In this document: positions 1 through 6,000 of the stretch, piece by piece
Layout: every line of letters starts with the position of its first letter
How positions within the stretch are numbered: position 1 is the stretch's first letter
Source of the DNA: Phycisphaerae bacterium
GTDB taxonomy: Bacteria; Planctomycetota; Phycisphaerae; SM23-33
Assembly: GCA_030628445.1 (NCBI GenBank)
Contig: DAOVQV010000012.1
Coordinates: 1-13,029, forward strand
Length of the DNA stretch: 13,029 nt
Direction of reading: 5' to 3'
Translations under genes and position numbers: made by a program
The notes under the pieces: generated by a model
Told to the model about the DNA's origin: nothing
Databases searched by the model: none
What the model saw: the letters and a program-made list of their open reading frames with translations, nothing else

Positions 1-1
1 A

Positions 2-439
2 GGCCCGGCCCGGCAGCTCTACGACCGACCCGCCACGCGATTCGTTGCGGGATTCCTCGGCGAGGCGAACTTCATCGACGGTTCGTGCGCCGATGCCGGA
101 CCGCCCGCGAAGATCGAGACCCCAATCGGCTCGGTCCGTGCCCCCGATGCCGCCGACGCCGGGGTCGGTCAAACTGTAACCTGCTGCGTCCGTCCGGAGC
201 GGATTTCGATACTCACCGAACTCACCGAGCGAGGGAATGACTCGGCGGGAGCCAACGTCATACCGGCCAAGATCGAATCGAGCACCTATCTGGGCGAGAT
301 TTGTCAGTACACATGTCGCCTGGGCAATGACGCCCTCTGGAAGGTCTGCATCCTCGGTCACGGCGGTGGGGCCCTGGCGAGCGGTGCACAGGTGAAACTG
401 AGCTTCTCACCACAAGACGTCTGCGTCCTGACGAAATAG
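2..439 (+). CDS. ABC transporter ATP-binding protein, C-terminal part (PotA/CysA-type with TOBE domain), 5' truncated
   Basis: Frame 2 is open from the window edge to TAG at 437-439 and gives 145 residues. The opening QLYDRPATRFVAGFLGEANF is the characteristic end of the nucleotide-binding domain in spermidine/putrescine, sulfate, iron and sugar importers. CVRPERISI followed by a beta-rich tail is a TOBE_2-type domain, which in this family follows the ATPase domain and contributes to regulation or substrate sensing. The Walker A, signature and Walker B motifs must lie upstream of the window. The protein would be a cytoplasmic ATPase energising a binding-protein-dependent importer. The substrate cannot be told from this fragment; PotA-like is the closest by feel. 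Nothing links it to the glycan genes, and it converges on the next gene with the 498-653 palindrome between them. Confidence 0.88.
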   Translation, partial: GPARQLYDRPATRFVAGFLGEANFIDGSCADAGPPAKIETPIGSVRAPDAADAGVGQTVTCCVRPERISILTELTERGNDSAGANVIPAKIESSTYLGEICQYTCRLGNDALWKVCILGHGGGALASGAQVKLSFSPQDVCVLTK

Positions 440-497
440 CGCCGACAGACCAACCCTTCAGACGCCCGCACGTCCGGGAGGATTTGTTGAGGTCTTA

Positions 498-653
498 GAG
501 CAATTTAAGATTTTCTGTTCCGTCCTGGCCGGCTGCGGCTTCGGCTGACTCACGTCAGGCTGCATCGGCAACCCGCTGGGTTTCCTGCTTCGCCTTCCTT
601 GTCAGCCTTGTCCTCGCTTGGCCATCACCGAAACATTAAACCTTAAAGTGCTC
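498..653. repeat. 156-bp imperfect palindrome with 22-bp terminal inverted repeats (MITE- or REP-like, or a bidirectional terminator)
   Basis: The arms 498-519 and 632-653 are inverted copies matching at 18 of 22 positions, beginning GAGCA and ending TGCTC. Further inverted pairs are nested in order inside: TGGCC 526-530 with GGCCA 620-624; GGCTGAC 543-549 with GTCAGCC 601-607; AGGC 557-560 with GCCT 592-595; GCA 562-564 with TGC 586-588; AACCC 570-574 with GGGTT 578-582 around a 3-nt loop. The whole segment can therefore fold into one long interrupted hairpin on either strand. It lies between two convergent genes and its right arm overlaps the 3' end of the glycosyltransferase gene. I see no clear target-site duplication and no second copy in the window. 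Bases 440-497 to its left hold nothing recognisable. The pairings are seen in the sequence; the mobile-element reading is inference. Confidence 0.7.
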
Positions 654-1382
654 AGATATACCCCGAATGTCCCGGCGGAGCGTTAGAAGCTCCTTGAACG
701 CCCGCAGAACCACCCGAAGCCCGGCCCCCGTCTGGACGCCGGCGATGCGGGGTAAGTGCGTAACGGGGAGGGTCTGGATGGTATACCCGGCCCGCGCGGC
801 GCGGGCGAGAATCTCGGCGTCTATCAAGGCGCTGTTGGACTTCAGGCGGATCTTATCGAAGATCTCCCGCTTGTAGAGCTTGAAGGCGCTGTCGACGTCG
901 CGGCAGCGGAAACCCAACAGGCGTTGGACAAGCAGGCCCCAGCAGGCGGCGTTGAACCGCCTCACAGGTCCGTCCCGGCGATTTCGGCGGTACCCGCTGA
1001 TGATGTCCGCCTGGTCAATCCGCTCCAGCAGTTTATCCAGTTCAGTGATGTCGAACTGTCCGTCCCCGTCGGTGTAGAAGACGTACGGTTTTGTAGCGGC
1101 CGCGAAGCCGCTGCGAAGTGCGGCACCGTATCCGCGATTCTGCTCGTGGTGGACCGCCCGGATGCGACCGTCCTCGGTTCCCAGCCTGTCGGCGATCCGC
1201 CCTGTCTCATCGGCCGAGCCGTCATCGATGATGATGATCTCCCAATCGCCGACCAGCTCATCGAGAACGTCCCTGGTCTTGCGGACAAGGGGCTCGATGT
1301 TCTCGGCCTCGTTATAACAGGGGAAGAACACACTCAGCGCGACATCAAAGCGCGGAGGCTGGTCTTGATCGGGACTATTCAT
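636..1382 (-). CDS. family 2 glycosyltransferase, DPM1-like
   Basis: A GT-A fold transferase of 248 residues. The N-terminal strand LSVFFPCYNE is typical of family GT2, IDDGS (residues 52-56) binds the nucleotide sugar, and TDGDGQF (104-110) carries the DxD-type metal site. The layout matches the cytoplasmic DPM/DPG-synthase subgroup, which transfers a hexose from a nucleotide sugar to polyprenyl phosphate. It has no C-terminal membrane helices. I chose the ATG at 1380-1382, which overlaps the gmhA stop by 8 bp; an in-frame TTG at 1401-1403 would give 255 residues, and neither has a strong Shine-Dalgarno sequence. The overlap makes co-transcription with gmhA very likely. The final codons (EHFKV and TAA) lie inside the right arm of the 498-653 palindrome. 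The exact sugar and acceptor are unknown. Confidence 0.88.
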   Translation of the reverse strand: MNSPDQDQPPRFDVALSVFFPCYNEAENIEPLVRKTRDVLDELVGDWEIIIIDDGSADETGRIADRLGTEDGRIRAVHHEQNRGYGAALRSGFAAATKPYVFYTDGDGQFDITELDKLLERIDQADIISGYRRNRRDGPVRRFNAACWGLLVQRLLGFRCRDVDSAFKLYKREIFDKIRLKSNSALIDAEILARAARAGYTIQTLPVTHLPRIAGVQTGAGLRVVLRAFKELLTLRRDIRGISEHFKV

Positions 1383-1950
1383 CTGCGACGATCGCTTCTT
1401 CAATCAGCTCGCAAAGGATGTGATAGATCACGACGTGTGCTTCCTGGACGCGGGGCGTGCAGCGTGAGGGCACATCCAGCAGGACGTCTGCAAGGGCGGC
1501 GCATCGGCCGCCGGCGCTGCCGGTCATCGCTATGGTCGCCAGGCCTATTTGACGCGCCTTGTCCAGGGCGGCGATGACATTCGGCGAGTCGCCCGACGTA
1601 CTCAGGGCGACGGCTACGTCGCCTTTGCGGGCCTTCCCGGCCAGCTGACGAGCGAAGATCATCTCGTACCCGTAGTCGTTAGCCACGGCCGTCATCGTAG
1701 CCGCATCTGCCGCCAGGGCCTCTGCCCGCAACGGCGGACGGTCCTTCAAGAATCGACCTACCAGCTCACAGGCGAAGTGCTGGGCGTCGGCAGCCGAGCC
1801 GCCGTTACCGAACAAAAAGACGGTCCCACCCGACTTCAGCGCGCCGGCGATCAGATCGGCGGCCTGGGTGATCCGGGTGGTGAGGTGCTCTTCAGCCATT
1901 CGAATCAGCCCCACCGATTCATCGAATCGCTTGCGAATCTTCTGTTCCAT
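1375..1950 (-). CDS. gmhA: phosphoheptose isomerase (D-sedoheptulose 7-phosphate isomerase)
   Basis: A single SIS-domain protein of 191 residues, the usual GmhA length. It converts sedoheptulose 7-phosphate to D-glycero-D-manno-heptose 7-phosphate, the first step towards nucleotide-activated heptose for LPS core, S-layer or capsule glycans. Visible motifs are NGGSAADAQH (49-58), STSGDS (117-122), and QEAH...YHILCELIE near the end. H58, E62, Q169 and H177 line up with the known E. coli active-site residues H61, E65, Q172 and H180 at a constant offset of three. The ATG at 1948-1950 is preceded by GGAG with a 6-nt spacer, so this start is well supported. It is the first gene of a two-gene minus-strand unit with the DPM1-like transferase. 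A TATGAT box about 45 bp upstream is a candidate promoter. No other heptose gene lies in the window. Confidence 0.93.
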   Translation of the reverse strand: MEQKIRKRFDESVGLIRMAEEHLTTRITQAADLIAGALKSGGTVFLFGNGGSAADAQHFACELVGRFLKDRPPLRAEALAADAATMTAVANDYGYEMIFARQLAGKARKGDVAVALSTSGDSPNVIAALDKARQIGLATIAMTGSAGGRCAALADVLLDVPSRCTPRVQEAHVVIYHILCELIEEAIVADE

Positions 1951-1993
1951 GGGCGACTCCAGGATCTAATGCCCGCTATTGGTGACGGTCAGT

Positions 1994-1999
1994 ATCATA
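1994..1999 (-). promoter_or_regulatory. candidate -10 box for gmhA
   Basis: On the minus strand the hexamer TATGAT matches the sigma70 -10 consensus at five of six positions and lies 44 bp upstream of the gmhA start. The hexamer 17 bp further upstream (TTTCAG) is a poor -35. This is a weak assignment made from one box only. Confidence 0.35.
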
Positions 2000-2066
2000 C
2001 CCTCTTGCGTAGCTGGCTGAAACACGGCATGTTAATTCAAACTCCTCGAATCTAGCAATGCAACCG

Positions 2067-2095
2067 TTGACCATCAAGCTAAGCTGAGGTATACT
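2067..2095 (+). promoter_or_regulatory. sigma70-type promoter for the secreted protease gene
   Basis: TTGACC (2067-2072) and TATACT (2090-2095) each match the consensus at five of six positions and are separated by exactly 17 bp. Transcription would start near 2101-2103, giving a leader of about 135 nt before the ATG at 2238. This is the best-formed promoter in the window and could serve both the protease and the thioredoxin-like gene 37 nt after it. Confidence 0.68.
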
Positions 2096-2098
2096 CAG
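2084..2098. promoter_or_regulatory. inverted repeat over the -10 box (possible operator)
   Basis: CTGAG (2084-2088) and CTCAG (2094-2098) are perfect 5-bp inverted arms around GTATA, so the repeat straddles the -10 box of the promoter at 2067-2095. The position would suit a repressor site. The arms are short and chance is possible; no regulator gene is visible nearby. Confidence 0.3.
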
Positions 2099-2100
2099 TG

Positions 2101-2237
2101 CGGAGCCGGGCGCCCGATTCGCAACTGCGCTAGCTCTTTGAGGTAAGGAGGTTACGGAAGGAAGCGGAAAGCAGCCAACTGCGGGCTCCGATTCCGCGGT
2201 TCAGCTGCGCCATCCGGTCGTTACGGAGGGTGTACGG
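2101..2237 (+). promoter_or_regulatory. long structured 5' leader of the protease mRNA
   Basis: Starting at the predicted transcription start, CGGAGCC (2101-2107) can pair perfectly with GGCTCCG (2184-2190), closing a domain of about 90 nt. Inside are the 10-bp palindrome CGGGCGCCCG (2107-2116) and a small hairpin, GTAA (2143-2146) with TTAC (2152-2155), whose loop is GGAGG. Bases 2144-2152 (TAAGGAGGT) are the full complement of the usual 16S rRNA 3' end, yet no ATG, GTG or TTG follows at a usable distance. The real ribosome site is GGAGGG just before the ATG at 2238, with a 7-nt spacer. I cannot match this to a riboswitch family I know; the regulatory reading is inference from length, closing stem and position. 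Confidence 0.42.
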
Positions 2238-3374
2238 ATGTGGGTGTTCAAAGCTAGAATTTGCACGGCGGTTTTAGCCTGCTTGGTGTGCATACTGTCG
2301 GCCGGGCCGGTCTTCGCCATCGTCCTGCACGATGATGACGAACCGACTAACACTCCCCATCCGGACGTGTTGGGCTCGTGGTATAACGACGCCAGTTGCG
2401 TAGTTGTGGCACCCAATTACATCGTCACGACGCGGCACCAGGGCGGCGCGGGAACGGTTACGATAGGAGGTCTGACCTATAACGTCGCACAGGACATTTC
2501 CCATTTAACCGCCGACCTGCGGGTGGCCAGGATCATAAAGCCCGGCGGCGAGTACGCTAATCTGGCCAACTGGGCCGAGTTGTATACCACGCAGATGGGC
2601 AGCGAGGTCGGTGAGGGAATCGTTCTGGGGGGGTTCGGTAAGTCCCGCGGGGTGGAGCTTCAGACGGAGGGCACGACCTACGGATATGGGTGGACAACGG
2701 AAAGTTCGGTCGGGACGCAGCTGCGCTGGGGGACGAATGAGATAGATAACACCGGGATCCTAACCGACGAGCAGGGACGCACTTCGCAGGTCGTCATTGC
2801 AGACTTCGACGATCCTGACGCACCAGAGGGACACCCGTCACAGTATGAAGCGGCCCTCGCAGAGTTCGATTCCGGCGGCGGGTGGTTCATCCCTGACGGA
2901 GATCTGTGGTACGTAGCTGGTCTGAGCAGGGGAGTCACACACGCCCTATTATACCAGACTTGGTTCCGTAACAATGTGAACCCCAACAAGCTCGAGCCTG
3001 ACAGCCTCGATGCTGTCCGGATCAGTTCGTACGCGGACTGGATCTATGACCAGATACGACACGACGGCGACGCAAACGGCGACCTGGTTGTTGACATCGT
3101 CGACCTGACCGTCGTCGCAGCCAATTGGTTCGCCACCGACCCGTTGAGCTGGTACGACGGGGACTTTACCGGCGACGGAGATGTTGACATCGCTGACTTA
3201 ACAGCGCTGGCGGCGAACTGGGGCCCGGTTTTCCTCGGTTCGGGGTCCGCGCCCCCACTGAACCCGCCGGGCGACGGGACTGTGGCAGAACCGGCCGCCC
3301 TACTACTGCTGGGGATCGGGGGTTGTGCGATGCTCAAGCGCCGGCGGAGGCAAGAGCACGAATCAAGCCATTGA
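2238..3374 (+). CDS. secreted trypsin-like serine protease with dockerin-type calcium repeats and PEP-CTERM-type tail
   Basis: A protein of 378 residues with several recognisable parts. Residues 1-27 form a signal peptide ending PVFA. A chymotrypsin-fold (S1) domain follows: H67 in IVTTRH, D93 in TADLR and S212 in FDSGGG stand where the His-Asp-Ser triad belongs, so it may be active although GDSGG is altered to FDSGG. Two EF-hand-like loops of dockerin type occur at about 278-289 and 309-320, each followed by an L-T-x-x-A-A-N-W stretch. The C terminus has AEPAALLLLGIGG followed by KRRRR (349-371), a PEP-CTERM-type sorting signal of motif, hydrophobic helix and basic end. The protein is probably exported and anchored or processed by an exosortase. 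The ATG has a GGAGGG site 7 nt upstream and a good promoter. Its cleavage target is unknown, and no exosortase gene is visible here. Confidence 0.85.
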   Translation: MWVFKARICTAVLACLVCILSAGPVFAIVLHDDDEPTNTPHPDVLGSWYNDASCVVVAPNYIVTTRHQGGAGTVTIGGLTYNVAQDISHLTADLRVARIIKPGGEYANLANWAELYTTQMGSEVGEGIVLGGFGKSRGVELQTEGTTYGYGWTTESSVGTQLRWGTNEIDNTGILTDEQGRTSQVVIADFDDPDAPEGHPSQYEAALAEFDSGGGWFIPDGDLWYVAGLSRGVTHALLYQTWFRNNVNPNKLEPDSLDAVRISSYADWIYDQIRHDGDANGDLVVDIVDLTVVAANWFATDPLSWYDGDFTGDGDVDIADLTALAANWGPVFLGSGSAPPLNPPGDGTVAEPAALLLLGIGGCAMLKRRRRQEHESSH

Positions 3375-3411
3375 TATTCGCCCCGTCTTGCCGATACACA
3401 CTCCAAGGACC

Positions 3412-3900
3412 ATGAAAAAGACCCAAGACTCCGCACAACAAGCTGTGCCCCGCAAAGCCGATCACAGGATCAAGATCGTCTTCCTTGTCTTGCTGGGAGC
3501 CCTGGGAGTGCTGATCTATTGGCGCCAGTTGAACCCAAAGCTTCCCGGGTGGGGGGACGACCTGCAGGAGACGCTGGGGGAGGCCCGCCGCGAGGGGCGC
3601 AAGGTTGTTGTCCTGTTCACAGCTCGCCATCCAGGAGAAATTGCACGCCGGCTGATGAAGACCACGCTGGGAAAAACAGCCAATCGTCAGGCCATCGAAG
3701 AGGGTAACTTTATTCACATCCGTCTCAAGCTGGACACATCGCTGACGGAGCAGATCGCCAAGCAATACAAGATCAAGAACCTGCCCACCATGTTGGTCCT
3801 CAGCTCTGGGGGCAGGGAACTCAACCGCCGCGAGGGAATGATAGGCGAGATGGCCTTCCGGAAAGGGTTCCTGGACTGCGCGAAGATCGCCAAACCGTGA
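3412..3900 (+). CDS. membrane-anchored thioredoxin-fold protein lacking the CxxC motif
   Basis: A protein of 162 residues from the ATG at 3412. A short basic N terminus is followed by one membrane helix at about 20-37, then a thioredoxin-like domain on the outer face. The strand VVVLFT (65-70) is followed by ARHPGE where thioredoxins have WCxxC, so both redox cysteines are missing. NLPTMLVLSSGG (123-134) keeps the cis-proline loop and following strands. The only cysteine is near the C terminus (C156). It is therefore unlikely to be a disulfide reductase; a binding or scaffold role is possible. The start has AGGA only 2 nt upstream. In-frame reading extends back to 3325, but that overlaps the protease gene and is less likely. 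It lies 37 nt after the protease gene and may share its transcript. Confidence 0.72.
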   Translation: MKKTQDSAQQAVPRKADHRIKIVFLVLLGALGVLIYWRQLNPKLPGWGDDLQETLGEARREGRKVVVLFTARHPGEIARRLMKTTLGKTANRQAIEEGNFIHIRLKLDTSLTEQIAKQYKIKNLPTMLVLSSGGRELNRREGMIGEMAFRKGFLDCAKIAKP

Positions 3901-3921
3901 CGCCGCGTCGCAGGGGGCCCA

Positions 3922-4689
3922 TCAGACCCGCCTTCGCCGCCTGGAAAGGCGGCCGTACTTGAAGATGCACGAAATCGCGTTCAGGCCGTCCTTGAACCCG
4001 ATTTTCTTGCCTTCGGCGCTGGTGCGGCCCTCATAGCGAATGGGGACCTCGCATACGCGTACTGCGAGGCGAGCGACCTTGGCCGTTATCTCCGGCTCAA
4101 AGCCAAAGCGATCCTGCTCCAGATGAATCCGGCAAAGAACTTCCCGTCTAAAGCCCTTGTAGCAGGTCTCCATGTCGGTGAGCTTCAGGCCAGTCGTTAG
4201 GTTTGACAGCCAAGTCAGAAACTTGTTCGCCAGGTAGTTTTTCCAGTGCCCCTTGCGCCCGGACTCACTGAACCTGCTGCCATATACGACGTCCGCCTTA
4301 CCCGTGATGATCGGGGCGAGCAGCTTGGGATAATCGCGCGGATCGTATTCGAGGTCCGCATCCTGGATGAGCACGACGTCGCCGCACGCGGCGGTGAATC
4401 CGGTCCGAAGGGCCGCGCCCTTACCCCGATTACGCTCGTGAAAAATGACCTTCAAGTCGACCGGACAGGCGGATTCACCCGCCAATTGGCTCTCGTCGGC
4501 GGGGGCAAAATCCCGCAACTGCGACCGCGTCCCATCAGTGGATCCGTCGTCGACCATGATGATTTGTTTGGAACACCCCGGCAGATCGACTCGGGCAACG
4601 CGCCCGACAAGCTCACGCCACGTGTCGCGCTCGTTGTAGACGGGGATGACTATGGTAACGAGTGTGCGATTTTGCATCTGTTCGGACAT
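3922..4689 (-). CDS. DPM1-like family 2 glycosyltransferase (polyprenyl-phosphate hexose synthase type)
   Basis: A protein of 255 residues without membrane helices. VTIVIPVYNE (11-20) opens the GT-A fold, VDDGSTDGT (46-54) is the nucleotide site, and IQDADLEYDP (108-117) contains the DxD motif in the DAD form typical of dolichyl-phosphate mannose synthase relatives. VVYGSRF and ETCYKGFRR are further family landmarks. The expected reaction is transfer of a hexose from GDP- or UDP-sugar to polyprenyl phosphate on the cytoplasmic face. The acceptor is inferred from the family, the sugar is open. The gene begins 7 nt after the WecA/MraY-type gene, so the two are almost surely co-transcribed, with the GT-C protein gene as the likely user at the head of the cluster. 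The tail ends in a run of arginines encoded by a GC hairpin (3936-3953). Start alternatives are Met1 at 4689 and Met5; neither has a clear ribosome site. Confidence 0.88.
   Translation of the reverse strand: MSEQMQNRTLVTIVIPVYNERDTWRELVGRVARVDLPGCSKQIIMVDDGSTDGTRSQLRDFAPADESQLAGESACPVDLKVIFHERNRGKGAALRTGFTAACGDVVLIQDADLEYDPRDYPKLLAPIITGKADVVYGSRFSESGRKGHWKNYLANKFLTWLSNLTTGLKLTDMETCYKGFRREVLCRIHLEQDRFGFEPEITAKVARLAVRVCEVPIRYEGRTSAEGKKIGFKDGLNAISCIFKYGRLSRRRRRV
3936..3953. terminator. GC-rich hairpin between convergent genes (possible bidirectional terminator)
   Basis: GCCGCCT (3936-3942) and AGGCGGC (3947-3953) form a perfect 7-bp stem around GGAA. It lies 36 bp past the stop of the thioredoxin-like gene on the plus strand and inside the last codons of the convergent glycosyltransferase. 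No T-run follows on either strand, so intrinsic termination is uncertain. The same bases encode the arginine-rich tail of the transferase. Confidence 0.3.
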
Positions 4690-4696
4690 TGGGATG

Positions 4697-5905
4697 TCAC
4701 TCGGGTTCGCCCCGGTTCGGCGAGGGTTGTTTGCTTTGTCTCTTCTGGGGCGTAATCATCCCTAGAAGCAAGAAAACCACCCCCGCAATGAATGACAGCA
4801 CAGCGTACATCAAGACCGCATATCGCGCCCGAACATATACAGCCACAACCACTCCCATCACACCCGCCAAGGTAGCCAGGATGTAGAAAAGCACTACAAC
4901 CTGCTTGATGGTCATGCCCCGATCAACCAACTGGTCATAAAGGTGGCTGCGGTCGCCGGCGAAGATGCTGTCGCCGGACAGGACCCGCCGCACCACCGCC
5001 AGGCCGGTGTCAACGATCGGCAGGACAAAGACTGCACAGGCGGCGACGAACCATCTGGCGTTACCTTCCTGGCAGAACAGGGCCATCATCGTGGCGACGA
5101 AAAAGCCGAGCAACATGCTGCCGGCGTCACCCATAAAGATGCTGGCGGGTGGTATGTTGTATGGCAGGAATCCCAGCACCGTCCCGGCCATCGCCAAGCA
5201 AAGCGCGACCCGCAGCTCATCGGTACCCGGGGACCGATCCCACATCGCCAGCCAAACCGCCAGAACAAGAAACCCGATGGCGATAATCCCGGTAACCCCG
5301 CCGCACAGGCCATCCAGGCCGTCCAATAGATTTGTCGCGTTGCAGGCGGCGATGACGACGACCACACACATAAAAACGCTAAGAGGAAACAGTATCCACA
5401 CAGGCGGCGTGAATCTTACAAGCGAGAAACCAACCATCGCCATCTTGTCGCCCACCCCCCCCGCCAGCAGGATTGTCCCCGCTAAGACTTGACCCAACAC
5501 CTTCTGTCTGGGGCTGATCCCCGTCACGTCATCCAGCAAACCCACTATTGTTATCACCACGCTCGCCAGGGCGATCGCAAGAAGATTCCACAATGGATTG
5601 ACCAACAGTCCAGCGAACCGACCCGTGGTAAAAGCAGAAGCGATATCACCCCACCGCTGTGATGCGCCGGGCATGATCACCATATATCCGGCCAGACCCA
5701 CCAGCAGCCCCAAACACATCGCCACCCCGCCCAGGTACGCCACGGGCTTCCCGTGCGGTTTGAGAAGATCGTCGGGCCGATCCACGAGCTTTGTGCGATA
5801 GGCGATGTAACGAACGATCGGCGTTACGACGATCGAGACACCCAAAGCCAAGGCGCCTATCCACCAGATCTCCTGCAGTACCTGGATTGCTGTCTTCTCG
5901 GGCAT
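4697..5905 (-). CDS. WecA/MraY-type polyprenyl-phosphate sugar-1-phosphate transferase
   Basis: An integral membrane protein of 402 residues with about ten or more hydrophobic segments. It carries the signature motifs of the polyprenyl-phosphate phosphoglycosyltransferase superfamily in order: DRPDD (42-46), the DD pair in GLLDDVTG (125-126), NATNLLDGLDGL (189-200), FMGDAGS (257-263) and DRSHLYDQL (318-326), the last in place of the H-x-H-H motif. It would move a HexNAc-1-phosphate from a UDP sugar to undecaprenyl phosphate, starting a lipid-linked glycan. The motifs and the glycan context favour WecA/TagO over MraY, since no peptidoglycan genes are near. The start ATG at 5903-5905 has no clear Shine-Dalgarno sequence. 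It follows the UbiA-type gene by 95 nt and precedes the DPM1-like gene by 7 nt. The tail after the last helix (388-402) is polar and rich in Q, K, P and R. Confidence 0.9.
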   Translation of the reverse strand: MPEKTAIQVLQEIWWIGALALGVSIVVTPIVRYIAYRTKLVDRPDDLLKPHGKPVAYLGGVAMCLGLLVGLAGYMVIMPGASQRWGDIASAFTTGRFAGLLVNPLWNLLAIALASVVITIVGLLDDVTGISPRQKVLGQVLAGTILLAGGVGDKMAMVGFSLVRFTPPVWILFPLSVFMCVVVVIAACNATNLLDGLDGLCGGVTGIIAIGFLVLAVWLAMWDRSPGTDELRVALCLAMAGTVLGFLPYNIPPASIFMGDAGSMLLGFFVATMMALFCQEGNARWFVAACAVFVLPIVDTGLAVVRRVLSGDSIFAGDRSHLYDQLVDRGMTIKQVVVLFYILATLAGVMGVVVAVYVRARYAVLMYAVLSFIAGVVFLLLGMITPQKRQSKQPSPNRGEPE

Positions 5906-6000
5906 CTATTCAAACTCACTGAGTAAGTGCGGGCGCATCGGGTATCGCCGGATAAAAGAATATCGCCAACGGCGAACGCCAACAACACCAAAGGCGTGAT

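Noticed and set aside
498..653. A tRNA, tmRNA or CRISPR repeat inside the palindromic element
   Set aside because: There is no T-arm or anticodon pattern and no direct repeats with spacers; the structure is one long interrupted hairpin.
756..1577. A long plus-strand open frame opposite the glycosyltransferase and gmhA
   Set aside because: It is antisense to two genes with clear family motifs, spans their junction, and its own translation shows no domain I recognise.
2144..2165. A leader peptide gene started by the perfect Shine-Dalgarno match
   Set aside because: No ATG, GTG or TTG lies 4-14 nt after it, so no ordinary start can be proposed.
2101..2190. A c-di-GMP-I riboswitch, suggested by GGTAA...GGTTAC
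   Set aside because: The conserved ACGCAAAGC segment and the order of the two helices of that class are not present.
3325..3411. An upstream start for the thioredoxin-like protein
   Set aside because: It would overlap the basic tail of the protease by 50 bp, and the extra residues lack sense as a membrane or signal segment; the ATG at 3412 is followed by a normal anchor.
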